DNA from: Zobellia uliginosa
GTDB lineage: Bacteria; Bacteroidota; Bacteroidia; Flavobacteriales; Flavobacteriaceae
Length of the DNA stretch: 64,000 nucleotides
Reading direction: 5' to 3'
Assembly: GCF_900156625.1 (NCBI RefSeq)
Contig: NZ_FTOB01000003.1
Span: 62,001 to 126,000 of the forward strand
Position 1 is the stretch's first letter; each line of letters begins with the position of its first letter. The notes beneath the pieces were generated by a model. That model searched no databases. It had not been told where the DNA came from and worked only from the letters and a program-made list of their open reading frames with translations. The translations under genes were made by a program, and so were the position numbers. This document shows, one piece after another, positions 52,242 to 61,017 of this stretch.

Positions 52242-52796
52242 CTAAAGATATTCTTTTTGTTCTTTTAGGTAAGCTTCTATCTTCTTGGTGGCCAAGTGGT
52301 AAGAAGCTTTTAGTCCCCCGACCGATGTTTCAAGTATCTCTGAAATCTCTTCGTATTTCAGTTCTTGAAAGTATTTCATGTTGAACACTAGTTTTTGTTT
52401 TTCGGGCAGTGTTGCAATGGCCCGTTGTAATTTTAATTGAATTTCTTCCCCTTCAAAATATACGTCTGCTTTCAGGTTTGCGACTAGGCGGTCTTGTAAT
52501 TCGCTGTCACCGACACCCATCATTCTTGATTTATTCTTGAGAAAGGAGAGGGCTTCATTGGTCGCTATCCTGTACATCCAAGAATATAACTTACTATCGC
52601 CCTTAAAATTTGAAATGTTTTTGTAAACCTTGATAAAGGTATTCTGCAGAATATCATCGGTATCGTCGTGGTTCAACACAATTCTACGTATGTGCCAGTA
52701 CAACCTTTCTTTGTAGGTATCTACAAGCACCCCAAAGGCGCTGGCCTGGGTTTCTGCTCGCTGTAACTGATTTACTAAGGTTTCCTCTGCAATCAA
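52242..52796 (-). CDS. ECF-type RNA polymerase sigma factor
   Basis: 184 residues with sigma region 2 (DDTDDILQNTFIKVYKNISNFKGDSKLYSWMYRIATNEAL, about 42-81) and region 4 (LPEKQKLVFNMKYFQELKYEEISEILETSVGGLKASYHLATKKI, about 132-175), no region 3, hence extracytoplasmic-function type. It directs polymerase to a small regulon, probably cell-envelope stress, since the two genes downstream encode a membrane-anchored anti-sigma-like protein and a Spy-like periplasmic protein. The upstream region holds a near-consensus TAAATTTA and a TATAGT-TAAG-ACTATA inverted repeat, so the promoter could be self-controlled. Confidence 0.93.
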   Translation of the reverse strand: MIAEETLVNQLQRAETQASAFGVLVDTYKERLYWHIRRIVLNHDDTDDILQNTFIKVYKNISNFKGDSKLYSWMYRIATNEALSFLKNKSRMMGVGDSELQDRLVANLKADVYFEGEEIQLKLQRAIATLPEKQKLVFNMKYFQELKYEEISEILETSVGGLKASYHLATKKIEAYLKEQKEYL

Positions 52797-52815
52797 ATGT
52801 TTCGGGCTTAAAATG

Positions 52816-52831
52816 TATAGTTAAGACTATA
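52816..52831. promoter_or_regulatory. Inverted repeat before the ECF sigma gene
   Basis: TATAGT and ACTATA separated by TAAG, 20 bases upstream of the sigma ATG. It could be an operator or simply A+T-rich chance. Confidence 0.3.
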
Positions 52832-52854
52832 AATTTAAGAAAAGGTTTAATGGC

Positions 52855-54678
52855 CTAGCCCAAAGATTGCATTTGCACCAGTTTTTTATAGGTACCATCT
52901 TTTGCAAGAAGCTCGTCGTGTGAGCCTTGTTCCACGATTACGCCTTTTTGAAGAACGACGATGGTATTGGCGTTTTGAATGGTCGATAACCTATGGGCTA
53001 TGACTATGGATGTTCTGTTGCGCATCATTTTTTCGAGTGCATCCTGTACCAAGCGTTCGCTCTCGGTATCGAGGGCCGAGGTGGCCTCGTCGAGTATCAT
53101 GATGGGCGGATTCTTTAGTACGGCCCTGGCTATGGATAGACGCTGCTTTTGGCCGCCACTCAACTTGTTTCCGCTATCGCCTATATTGGTGTCGTAGCCA
53201 TGGGGAAGCTCGACAATGAATTCGTGGGCATTGGCAATTTTTGCCGCTTCAATGATCTCTTCTTGGGTAGCGTTTTCCTTACCTAAGGCAATATTGTGGG
53301 CTACCGTATCATTAAATAAAATGGAATCTTGGGTAACGAGCCCCATAAGGCCACGCAATGATTTTTTAGAGATATCCTTGATATTGTGCCCATCGATTGA
53401 AATGGAACCTTCGTTCACGTCGTAGAAGCGGGTAATGAGATTGGCAATAGTACTTTTGCCACTTCCTGACTGTCCTACCAAGGCTACTGTGTCGCCTTTG
53501 GGAACGGAAAGGTTGAAGTTTTTTAGTACGTATTCATCTTCATATTTAAAGGAAATATCTTCAAGACTTATACCGCTGTCAAAACTAGGTTTGTTTACGG
53601 CATCGATTTTGTCTACAATTGGGTTCTCGGTCTCTAAAATCTCTAAGACCCTTTCGGCGGCAGCATTCCCTTTCTTTACGCCGTAGGAAGCTTTACTGAT
53701 AGCTTTTGCGGGCGTCAAGATGTTATATGCCAGCCCCATATAGGCAATGAATGAAGAGGGGTCTAAGGTTTTGTCGACCAAGACCATTTTTCCACCGAAC
53801 CATAGAAGTACGCCTATGACCAAAATACCCAAAAACTCACCGGTGGGCGAGGCTAGGTTTTGTCGGTTTAAAAGGGAATTCGAAAAGCGAAAGAACCTAT
53901 TGGTCGATTTTTCAAAAACACGTGAAAAGTAAGATTCCGAGTTAAAAGCCTTTATAACACGGAGTCCGCCCAAGGTTTCCTCAACAATGGAAAGGAATTC
54001 GCCTTGTTCCTTTTGTACACGGTCCGATTTTTTTTTCAATGATTTACCAATCCTTGAAATGATGGTACCTGCAATAGGTATGAACACAAAAACAAAAATG
54101 GTCAGCTTGGTGCTGATACCGAACATGATAACGATGGTAAACAATATGGTCAGGGGTTCTCGTACGATCAGTTCCAAGACCGAAAGAAAGGAATGTTGAA
54201 TCTCAAGAACGTCTGAGGTGATACGGGCAATAACGTCACCCTTTCTTTTTTCGGAATAAAAAGAGATGGGCAACTCAACAATTTTTTTGTACATCTTGTT
54301 GCGAATGTCCTTCAGTACGCCGTTCCTTAGAAAGGTAATGAAGTACATGGCCAAATAGTTGAAAAAATTCTTTAGAAGGAAAAGCACGAGTACCAGACCA
54401 ATGACCAATATCAGTCCTTTCATCTCATCATCGCCCGAATATTCGTTAACCCTGAAATTGATGTAGGCCTGGAGATAATCCTTTAAACTGCCCATACCTG
54501 TATACACAGGTTCTTGCAAAACCCTGTTTTCAGGCTTGAACAAGACATCGAGCATTGGAATCAGTGCCGCAAACGAAAGGGCACTGAACAATGCGTAGAG
54601 GATGTTAAAAAAAATATTTAGATATCCGTATTTGCTATAAGGCTTTGCAAAACGAAGAATTTTTTTGAAATATTCCAT
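52855..54678 (-). CDS. MsbA-type ABC exporter, fused permease and ATPase
   Basis: 607 residues. Six membrane helices (about 20-320; FNILYALFSALSFAALIPML, LVIGLVLVLFLLKNFFNYLAM and others) precede a nucleotide-binding domain with Walker A GQSGSGKST (about 394-402), Q-loop VTQDSILF, signature LSGGQKQRLSIAR and Walker B ILDEATSALD. It exports lipids, lipid A or another hydrophobic compound as a homodimer; MsbA is the nearest well-known relative. Its start overlaps the stop of the phosphohexomutase gene by one base (TAATG), so the two are translationally coupled, which hints at a polysaccharide or lipid-linked sugar role. Confidence 0.93.
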   Translation of the reverse strand: MEYFKKILRFAKPYSKYGYLNIFFNILYALFSALSFAALIPMLDVLFKPENRVLQEPVYTGMGSLKDYLQAYINFRVNEYSGDDEMKGLILVIGLVLVLFLLKNFFNYLAMYFITFLRNGVLKDIRNKMYKKIVELPISFYSEKRKGDVIARITSDVLEIQHSFLSVLELIVREPLTILFTIVIMFGISTKLTIFVFVFIPIAGTIISRIGKSLKKKSDRVQKEQGEFLSIVEETLGGLRVIKAFNSESYFSRVFEKSTNRFFRFSNSLLNRQNLASPTGEFLGILVIGVLLWFGGKMVLVDKTLDPSSFIAYMGLAYNILTPAKAISKASYGVKKGNAAAERVLEILETENPIVDKIDAVNKPSFDSGISLEDISFKYEDEYVLKNFNLSVPKGDTVALVGQSGSGKSTIANLITRFYDVNEGSISIDGHNIKDISKKSLRGLMGLVTQDSILFNDTVAHNIALGKENATQEEIIEAAKIANAHEFIVELPHGYDTNIGDSGNKLSGGQKQRLSIARAVLKNPPIMILDEATSALDTESERLVQDALEKMMRNRTSIVIAHRLSTIQNANTIVVLQKGVIVEQGSHDELLAKDGTYKKLVQMQSLG

Positions 54679-56387
54679 TAACCGAGATTAAGCTCTGTAA
54701 GAATGTTTTGGATTTTATCATCCAATTCTTTTGAGACTTTTTTGAAATCTTCCGCTTTTTCCAACTTCGTATTCGTGCTGATGTAAAACTTTACCTTAGG
54801 TTCGGTTCCACTTGGCCTTGCGGCTATACGTGTGCCATCTTCGGTTTCGTAGATCAGTACGTTCGACTTTGGAATATCGATTGCCTTTTCTTCACCCGTA
54901 AGTACGTTCTTGGCAATGGAAGTGTTGTAATCTTCGATCCATTTTACCTTTGAACCGGCCACGGAAGAAACGGGGTTTTCCTTGAAATCCTTCAGCATTT
55001 GTTTGATTTCCTCGGCACCGCTCATCCCTTTTTTGGTAATGGAGATCAGTTTTTCCTTATAGAAACCATAATCGACATAACAACCGATTAATTCTTTGTA
55101 GAACGAACTACCATTGGCCTTGGCCTGGGCAGCAATCTCACATGCCAATAGGGTGGAGGTTACGGCATCTTTGTCACGTACAAAATCGCCTACCATATAA
55201 CCAAAACTTTCTTCTCCGCCACCGATAAAATTCGACTCGGGGAAATCTTTTATCATCTTTCCGATCCATTTAAAACCGGTTAGGGCGGTCTTGAACTCTA
55301 CGCCATATGCTTTGGCCATGGCTTCCATCATAGGGGTTGAAACAATGGTAGTAGCTATAAATTCATTACCCTTAAAGCCTTTTTGTTTTTGTTGTTCCAA
55401 AAGGAACTTGGTCATCAGGATCATGGCTTGGTTGCCGTTGACGATTTCCATTTTTCCGTCAAGGTTTCGAATTGCAATACCTAAACGGTCGCTATCGGGG
55501 TCTGTACCGACTACCATGTCCGCACCGATTTCTTCCGCTTTGGCAACGGCCATAGAGAGCGCTTCGGGCTCTTCTGGGTTCGGTGATTTTACGGTAGGGA
55601 AGTTTCCGTCGGGCTTGGCCTGTTCCTCTATAATGGTCACGTTCTTATAACCGGCCCTTTTTAAGACTTCGGGAATAGCGGTGATGGATGTACCGTGTAG
55701 CGAGGTGAAAACAATTTTAAAATCGTCTTTACCGGCAGCGTTAAAATTTCCGTTGGCAACGGACTCCTTAATGAAAGCCTCGTCTACGTCTTTATCTATA
55801 AGCTCAATGAGCGCATTGTTTGCCTCAAAATTGATGTCCTCAAAAGAAAGGGAATTGATTTCGGCAATTATCTCGCCGTCCTGTGGCGGTACAATTTGCC
55901 CCCCGTCGGTCCAATATACCTTGTATCCGTTGTATTCGGGCGGGTTGTGCGATGCGGTCAAAACGATACCCGCATGGCAGCCTAAATGCCTAACGGCAAA
56001 GGAAAGTTCGGGGGTCGTGCGAAGTTCCGAAAAAAGGAAGACCTTAATACCGTTTGCAGAAAGCACTTCGGCCACGGTTCTTGCCAAGGTGTCGCTATTG
56101 TGACGGCAATCGAAGGCAATAACCACTTTGATATCTTCGTCGGTATAGGTCTTTTTTAAGTAGTTGCTAAGGCCCTGGGTACTTTTGCCCAAGGTGTATT
56201 TGTTTATTCTGTTGGTTCCGACTCCCATAACTCCGCGCATGCCACCGGTTCCGAATTCCATATGCTTGTAAAAACGGTCTTTCAGTTCATCGGTATCGTT
56301 GTCGATTAGGTTTTGGACCTCTTTTTTTACTTCTGGGTCAAAAAAATCGGTCAACCAAGATTTGGCGGTATTGAGAATGGCGTCCAT
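54678..56387 (-). CDS. Phosphohexomutase (phosphoglucomutase/phosphomannomutase)
   Basis: 569 residues. The phosphoserine loop TASHNPPEYNGYKVYW holds the catalytic Ser near residue 140, metal-binding DPDSDRLGI is near 300, the sugar-binding GGGEESFGYM is near 395 and the phosphate-binding RPSGTEPKVKFYIS is close to the C-terminus. It interconverts glucose (or mannose) 1- and 6-phosphates and feeds sugar nucleotides, glycogen or trehalose synthesis. It resembles the long PGM2/PgcA-type enzyme. It is the first gene of a pair with an ABC exporter, and the glycosyltransferase gene lies 39 bases upstream on the same strand. Confidence 0.93.
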   Translation of the reverse strand: MDAILNTAKSWLTDFFDPEVKKEVQNLIDNDTDELKDRFYKHMEFGTGGMRGVMGVGTNRINKYTLGKSTQGLSNYLKKTYTDEDIKVVIAFDCRHNSDTLARTVAEVLSANGIKVFLFSELRTTPELSFAVRHLGCHAGIVLTASHNPPEYNGYKVYWTDGGQIVPPQDGEIIAEINSLSFEDINFEANNALIELIDKDVDEAFIKESVANGNFNAAGKDDFKIVFTSLHGTSITAIPEVLKRAGYKNVTIIEEQAKPDGNFPTVKSPNPEEPEALSMAVAKAEEIGADMVVGTDPDSDRLGIAIRNLDGKMEIVNGNQAMILMTKFLLEQQKQKGFKGNEFIATTIVSTPMMEAMAKAYGVEFKTALTGFKWIGKMIKDFPESNFIGGGEESFGYMVGDFVRDKDAVTSTLLACEIAAQAKANGSSFYKELIGCYVDYGFYKEKLISITKKGMSGAEEIKQMLKDFKENPVSSVAGSKVKWIEDYNTSIAKNVLTGEEKAIDIPKSNVLIYETEDGTRIAARPSGTEPKVKFYISTNTKLEKAEDFKKVSKELDDKIQNILTELNLG

Positions 56388-56426
56388 AGTAGTGTCTATA
56401 TTAGGTATGTTAATTAGTGCATAAAA

Positions 56427-57401
56427 TTACGAAGAATATTCATTTGCTTTTTGCTCTGGGTCTATTTCTTCGGAAATGGTATAACGAGTCTCGTTTTTTC
56501 GTGATCTTATTAAAATTTCGCCTAAAAATCCGGCCAAAAATAATTGGGTGCCAATTATCATTGCGGTAAGTGCAATAAAAAATTGGGGGCGATCGGTAAT
56601 GAGTCGACCGTAGGGGTTGATAAAAAGTTTATCGATACCGAGATAAATGGCGAAGCCAAAACCGATTATGAACATAAGAACGCCCAAGGCCCCGAACAAA
56701 TGCATGGGTTGGCGTCCGAATTTAGAGACGAACCATATGGTCAAGAGGTCTAAAAAACCGTTTATAAAGCGTTCCATGCCAAATTTGGTCTTGCCATATT
56801 TTCGGGCCTGATGCTTAACGATTTTTTCGCCTATGTTGCCATAACCTGCATTTTTGGCCAAAACGGGAATATAGCGGTGCATTTCGCCAGAAACCTCAAT
56901 ACTTTTGATGACTTTTTGGTCAAAAGCCTTTAAACCGCAATTGAAATCGTGCAATTTTACGCCTGAGGTCTGTCTAGCCGCCCAGTTGAACAGTTTGGAA
57001 GGCATATTCTTGAAAAGAACCGAATCGTATCGTTTTTTCTTCCAGCCCGAAACCAAATCGAACTTGTCTTCTTTTATCAATCGGTACAGTTCCGGAATTT
57101 CTTCGGGATTGTCTTGCAGGTCGGCATCCATGGTAATGACCACATTGCCTTTAGCTGCTTTAAAACCGGCGTGAAGCGCCTGTGATTTTCCGAAATTCGT
57201 ATTGAACCGTATGCCCTTTATGTTAGGGTTCGAACGGGAGAGCTCCGTAATGGTCTTCCAAGATCCATCGGTACTGCCATCGTCGATAAAAAGAATCTCA
57301 TAGGTGAATTGATTGGAGCGCATGACTTTTACGATCCAATCATGGAGTTCTTCTAAAGATTCTTCTTCGTTAAGTAAGGGTATAATTATGGATAGATCCA
57401 T
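56427..57401 (-). CDS. GtrB/DPM1-like family 2 glycosyltransferase with two membrane helices
   Basis: 324 residues. The GT2 domain (1-230) has IIPLLNEEESLEEL, FIDDGSTDGSW, the metal-binding DADLQDNPEEIPEL (DxD-type) and the SGWKKKRYDS acceptor loop. Two C-terminal membrane helices (about 235-258 and 270-295) tie it to the inner membrane. GtrB/ArnC-type enzymes move a sugar from a nucleotide to polyprenyl phosphate for use at the outer face of the membrane. A good promoter (TTG-N22-TATTTTTG) precedes it. It may be in one run with the mutase and ABC genes downstream, which would link sugar supply, lipid-linked sugar and export, though this is inference. Confidence 0.92.
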   Translation of the reverse strand: MDLSIIIPLLNEEESLEELHDWIVKVMRSNQFTYEILFIDDGSTDGSWKTITELSRSNPNIKGIRFNTNFGKSQALHAGFKAAKGNVVITMDADLQDNPEEIPELYRLIKEDKFDLVSGWKKKRYDSVLFKNMPSKLFNWAARQTSGVKLHDFNCGLKAFDQKVIKSIEVSGEMHRYIPVLAKNAGYGNIGEKIVKHQARKYGKTKFGMERFINGFLDLLTIWFVSKFGRQPMHLFGALGVLMFIIGFGFAIYLGIDKLFINPYGRLITDRPQFFIALTAMIIGTQLFLAGFLGEILIRSRKNETRYTISEEIDPEQKANEYSS

Positions 57402-57423
57402 TCACAGTTTCTATAAATCAGAC

Positions 57424-57456
57424 CAAAAATACAATTTTGATCTAGAAGTCATCCAA
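57424..57456 (-). promoter_or_regulatory. Promoter of the GtrB-like gene
   Basis: Minus strand: TTG (57454-57456), 22-base spacer, TATTTTTG (57424-57431), 22 bases before the ATG at 57401. Confidence 0.65.
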
Positions 57457-57598
57457 ACTTTTCAGGTATAAGCCTTCTTTATCGTCCCTTAGTGGGGACA
57501 TATATAGAATATCTAAAAATAAAAATAAGATAACTATCTGTATTTTAGTGTGCTATGTGTGTTTTTAGAGTTGTGGCTACATATTCTGAAAAGGCTGC

Positions 57599-58120
57599 CT
57601 AATACGTAGGTTTTTCTTTCCTTAGAATAAGACCCACCACAAGCCCTACGACCAAGCCGATGATAATGTTCATGATCAGAATGATAGGGTAGGTCATCCA
57701 AGCGAACTGTTTTTGCATCTCGATACCTTGGTTAAGCTGCTCTTCGGTCAGCTTCGGGTTGTTGTCCAAGGCCTGTTGTTTTCCGATCTCGTACATATGG
57801 TCCATAAAATCGGGCTCTACATAATTTGAAAAAACATAAAAATAGAGTAGTCCCATAATTGCAGCTATAAGGGCAACGCCGGCCCCTACCTTTAAAGCTT
57901 CCGAGATGGTTAGAAAGCCTGAATTGGCTTTTCTGAACTGATAGATGCCCAATACGATACCTGCCACCAAAATCAATGTTTGGGTACCTTGAACGGCAAT
58001 GCCGCGCTCATAGTGCATATCCATAGTGTATAGCATAATACCGAAGGCTATGCCGATAACACCTACCATTAGACCGTGATTAAGGGCAAACTTTCCTGTT
58101 TTAGCTTGTATTTCTTCCAT
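57599..58120 (-). CDS. DUF4199 membrane protein
   Basis: 173 residues with four clear membrane helices (about 13-32, 41-58, 75-98 and 137-163; AVALIAAIMGLLYFYVFS is one) and short loops. The charged loop between helices 3 and 4 (EIGKQQALDNNPKLTEEQLNQGIEMQKQ) and the YMEPDFMDHMY-type YVEPDFMDHMY segment are typical of DUF4199, a Bacteroidota family without known function. Two such genes often stand near glycosyltransferase genes, and here a GtrB-like gene follows on the same strand after 197 bases. A GTT repeat lies 14 bases before the ATG. Confidence 0.88.
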   Translation of the reverse strand: MEEIQAKTGKFALNHGLMVGVIGIAFGIMLYTMDMHYERGIAVQGTQTLILVAGIVLGIYQFRKANSGFLTISEALKVGAGVALIAAIMGLLYFYVFSNYVEPDFMDHMYEIGKQQALDNNPKLTEEQLNQGIEMQKQFAWMTYPIILIMNIIIGLVVGLVVGLILRKEKPTY

Positions 58121-58134
58121 TTTAGTATATTTAG

Positions 58135-58154
58135 GTTGTTGTTGTTGTTGTTGT
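58135..58154. repeat. GTT microsatellite in the leader of the DUF4199 gene
   Basis: Six and two-thirds tandem GTT units (CAA/ACA on the coding strand) immediately upstream of the DUF4199 start. Slippage would change the distance between promoter and start codon. Confidence 0.75.
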
Positions 58155-58737
58155 ACGGTTATATATGTGATTTAAACCATCTTTTTGTTACATTGTAGGT
58201 GATTAAAATCTTAATTTGGATTGAAATATAGGGTTTTGAGTATTTTTGATAAAAGATGTAATCATCTTAAAAACAATTGTTTATGTGTTGTTCTCGACAA
58301 AGATAGGATAGAAAAGGAAAATGTTCCTTCTATTCCGTAAACAAAATGGGCATTTTCTTCAACGGTTCCCCCGACCGTAAATCTTCAATGTGTTATTCTG
58401 TAGCCCTAAATAGGGTAAAATGGAGCCGAATTCCGTGAAGGGCCCTTTTATGGGCGTCACTTCGCTATAAATCGCTCTATCGGCATTACTGTTCGAACAG
58501 TCTCTTTTGATGGGGCGGTACGGCCCGTAATACCAATAAAGACGAATGCCTTAACGAGACACCATAGGGCCGGCGATAGGCGTAGGGCATACCAAGCTTG
58601 GGGATGTCGCCGAACCGACCTGATAAGGGCAAAGGGAGTTGGGAAAGAGGTAGCGGTCTGCTTTTTTGTGGTACGGGTAGAAGAAAAATGAGTAAGAATT
58701 AGAGTTCAAATATGCATTAACGTTGTAAATTTTAAAA
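58155..58737. other. 0.58 kb gene-poor stretch
   Basis: No credible gene on either strand. It shows small hairpins, such as ACGGT / ACCGT around TCCCCCG near 58368, and mixed composition between 58350 and 58700. I see no tRNA, transposon end or known RNA. Confidence 0.45.
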
Positions 58738-59106
58738 ATGAAAACAAGATTATTATTCCCATTACTATTGATAATTATAAATATGGGGTGTATCCAAGAC
58801 GATGGGGAAGAAGAACAATCGGAATGTGCCAAGGAATGGATCGAATACTTGGAAAATATGGAAGAAAGCTACGATCAACAAATTGCGGAAATCAGAAATC
58901 CCGACGGTACCTATTATACCTTGGAACAGTGTGAGGCCCAATTGCGACTTGCCAATGAGTTTTTGGCTCTCGCGGAAGGAAACGAAGAAGACTTTAACAC
59001 CGATTCCCGTTGTAGGGATAAGGAAAAATTTGATATCAACAATATTTTTGAGAGGCTGATATTGGAATATGAGGCGGATGTGGCTATCACCTATGATTGT
59101 GGGTAA
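58738..59106 (+). CDS. Orphan acidic lipoprotein with four further cysteines
   Basis: 122 residues. A lipoprotein signal (MKTRLLFPLLLIIINMGC, Cys18) precedes an acidic, mostly helical mature part. Four further cysteines are present: Cys29 (SECAKEW), one in EQCEAQL, one in SRCRDKE and the second residue from the end (YDCG). Their even spread suggests two disulfides. A predicted coiled helix EWIEYLENMEESYDQQIAEI is followed by GTYYTLEQCEAQLRLANEF. I recognise no family. It stands alone between gene-poor DNA and the bL31 gene, without a clear promoter (TAAATTTT lies just upstream). A role at the cell envelope is all that can be said. Confidence 0.7.
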   Translation: MKTRLLFPLLLIIINMGCIQDDGEEEQSECAKEWIEYLENMEESYDQQIAEIRNPDGTYYTLEQCEAQLRLANEFLALAEGNEEDFNTDSRCRDKEKFDINNIFERLILEYEADVAITYDCG

Positions 59107-59326
59107 AGCGGAGGTTTTAAGCCATATTGGTTGTTTGTCTTGGGGTGGAGGCATCTTCGGTCCAAGGTTTGTTGGTGTTTTTGGGATTCGGAAGCGGTAC
59201 AGTTGCTAAGCTGTTGGCGCAAACCCGTATACCTTGCCCTTTTTGTTATCGCAAAGGTCGGCGCGCCCTTATTTGGTGGCCTTAATTTTTTTTGGGTACT
59301 AATTGGTTCTTTTTTTAGCAATAAGA

Positions 59327-59356
59327 TTGTAGATTAAGGAAAATTAATTAAATTTG
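59327..59356 (+). promoter_or_regulatory. Promoter of the bL31 gene
   Basis: TTG (59327-59329), a 19-base spacer, and TAAATTTG (59349-59356): full consensus. The leader of about 45 bases includes part of a GGGTGC segment that could pair with GCACCC at 59356-59361. The stretch from 59107 to this promoter holds nothing else that I can recognise. Confidence 0.75.
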
Positions 59357-59407
59357 CACCCTTAAAATGAGTGCCTGTTGGAATGGGTGCGTAAAATTTT
59401 AATTAGA

Positions 59408-59704
59408 ATGAAAAAAGGAATACACCCAGAAAATTATAGATTAGTCGCTTTTAAAGACATGTCAAATGACGAGGTTTTTTTGACTAAATCTACAGCAAAC
59501 ACCAAAGAAACATTAGAAGTTGACGGTGTTGAATACCCTTTGGTAAAATTGGAAATCTCAAGAACATCTCACCCTTTCTATACTGGTAAGGCGAAATTCT
59601 TGGATACTGCCGGACGTATTGATAAGTTCAAAAGTAAATACGAAAAGTTCAAGAAGAAACCTGCTGCAGCCAAAGAAGAAAAAGCTGATAAAGAAGAAAA
59701 GTAA
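59408..59704 (+). CDS. rpmE2: Large ribosomal subunit protein bL31, type B (zinc-free)
   Basis: 98 residues from the ATG at 59408 ([11 protein letters not shown]), the canonical start; the longer frame would add unrelated residues. It is a bL31 of the type B branch: the CxxC zinc pair is absent, and KTxHPFYTG appears as [13 protein letters not shown] with the [10 protein letters not shown]-type [14 protein letters not shown]. It has a Lys/Glu/Ala-rich C-terminal extension of about 18 residues. Type B forms replace the zinc-bound type A protein in the ribosome when zinc is scarce; in many Bacteroidota this is the only bL31. A full-consensus promoter and a strong terminator show a single-gene unit. 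Confidence 0.96.
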   Translation: MKKGIHPENYRLVAFKDMSNDEVFLTKSTANTKETLEVDGVEYPLVKLEISRTSHPFYTGKAKFLDTAGRIDKFKSKYEKFKKKPAAAKEEKADKEEK

Positions 59705-59727
59705 TTTCTTGTACACGATATTTTTAG

Positions 59728-59759
59728 AAAAGCCTCCACAATTGTCGGAGGCTTTTTTT
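59728..59759 (+). terminator. Terminator of the bL31 gene
   Basis: AGCCTCC / GGAGGCT stem with A/T extension and a run of seven T on the plus strand. Confidence 0.92.
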
Positions 59760-59816
59760 GTTTATAGCATAGGCCAATTACAATTGTGGTCTATCTGACG
59801 AGAGAAACAGAATGTC

Positions 59817-59824
59817 TATTTTTG
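59817..59824 (+). promoter_or_regulatory. -7 element of the GlmU-like gene
   Basis: TATTTTTG, perfect, 17 bases before the ATG at 59842. Nineteen bases upstream lies CTG, one mismatch from TTG. Confidence 0.5.
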
Positions 59825-59841
59825 CAGAAACATAACCAGCA

Positions 59842-61017
59842 ATGAACTATATACTTTTTGATGGTACCGTAAGGGAAAACCTGCTGCCGTTCACTTTTAC
59901 AAGGCCGGTTGCCGATATACGAATAGGGATATTGACCATACGTGAAAAATGGGAAAAGTACCTTGGTAATACCACTACCACGATTACTGAAGAGTATCTG
60001 TCGGAAAAGTACCCGATGGTCGAAATGGAAGAGAACGTATTGATAAATGCTTCTTTTTTGCCCAATGAAAAGTTGGTCGGCCTGATTCAAGACCTAAAGG
60101 AAAACGAAGCTATTTTTAAAGGGGAGGAAGTTATAGCTTTCTTTACCAGGGAAACACAGGAAGAGGTAGATTTTACCTCGTACCGACATATCGATTTTGA
60201 GGATGATGTTATGCAGGTGGTGAATACTTGGGATATCTTCTCAAAAAATGGGGAAGCCCTACAGGCCGATTTTGATTTGGTCACCGCAGGAAGAAAAAGT
60301 GCACCTATACCGAAGAGTAATACCCTGATCCATCCAGAGCGTATCTTTATGGAGGAAGGGGCGCAGGTAGAGCACAGTATTTTAAACGCCACTGACGGTC
60401 CCATTTATTTGGGCAAAGATTCACAGGTGTGGGAAGGCAACTTGATTCGGGGTGCCTTTGCGCTGTGTAATAATGCAGTGGTGAAAATGGGGGCCAAGAT
60501 TTATGGCGCAACAACCATAGGTCCCTACGGGAAGGTGTGCGGCGAAATCAGCAACTCGGTAATATTTGGCTACTCAAGTAAAGGTCATGAAGGTTACTTG
60601 GGTAATGCGGTATTGGGGGAATGGTGTAATATTGGCGCCGATTCGAACAACTCGAATCTTAAGAACAATTACGCTAAGGTCCGTTTATGGAATTACGCCT
60701 CTGAAAGTTTTGAACAGACCGGATTGCAATTTTGCGGCCTAATGATGGGAGACCATAGTAAAACGGCCATAAACACAATGTTCAATACCGGTACGGTAAT
60801 CGGGGTGAACTGTAACATTTACGTGCCGGGATTTCCTCGTAATTTCGTGCCAAGTTTTAGTTGGGGCGGGGCTTCGGGCTTTTCTACCTATAGCACGACC
60901 AAAGCTTTTGATGCGGCCAAAGTGATGATGGCGAGAAGAAATGTGGAGTTTGATGATAAGGAGGCCCGTATTTTGGAACATGTCTTTGAGCTGACTAAAA
61001 AATGGCGTAACTATTAG
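59842..61017 (+). CDS. GlmU-like nucleotidyltransferase/left-handed beta-helix protein
   Basis: 391 residues. The N-terminal half (about 1-190) is a degenerate nucleotidyltransferase-like domain beginning MNYILFDGTVRENLLPFTFTRPVADIRIG, which lacks the usual GxGxRMxP loop. The C-terminal half (about 195-391) is a left-handed beta-helix with hexapeptide repeats: DGPIYLGKDSQVWEGNLIRGAF, KMGAKIYGATTIGPYGKVCGE, SNSVIFGYSSKGHEGYLGNAVLGEWCNIG and MFNTGTVIGVNCNIYVPGF. It matches the GlmU-family proteins that flavobacteria carry beside their true GlmU, whose sugar-nucleotide substrate is unproven. Loss of the pyrophosphorylase loop suggests a binding or acyltransferase role rather than nucleotide transfer. 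Confidence 0.88.
   Translation: MNYILFDGTVRENLLPFTFTRPVADIRIGILTIREKWEKYLGNTTTTITEEYLSEKYPMVEMEENVLINASFLPNEKLVGLIQDLKENEAIFKGEEVIAFFTRETQEEVDFTSYRHIDFEDDVMQVVNTWDIFSKNGEALQADFDLVTAGRKSAPIPKSNTLIHPERIFMEEGAQVEHSILNATDGPIYLGKDSQVWEGNLIRGAFALCNNAVVKMGAKIYGATTIGPYGKVCGEISNSVIFGYSSKGHEGYLGNAVLGEWCNIGADSNNSNLKNNYAKVRLWNYASESFEQTGLQFCGLMMGDHSKTAINTMFNTGTVIGVNCNIYVPGFPRNFVPSFSWGGASGFSTYSTTKAFDAAKVMMARRNVEFDDKEARILEHVFELTKKWRNY

Noticed and set aside
58551-58832. 93-codon minus-strand frame over the gene-poor stretch
   Set aside because: Its first part lies antisense to the lipoprotein gene at 58738 and the product is a low-complexity Asn/Ser/Tyr mixture.
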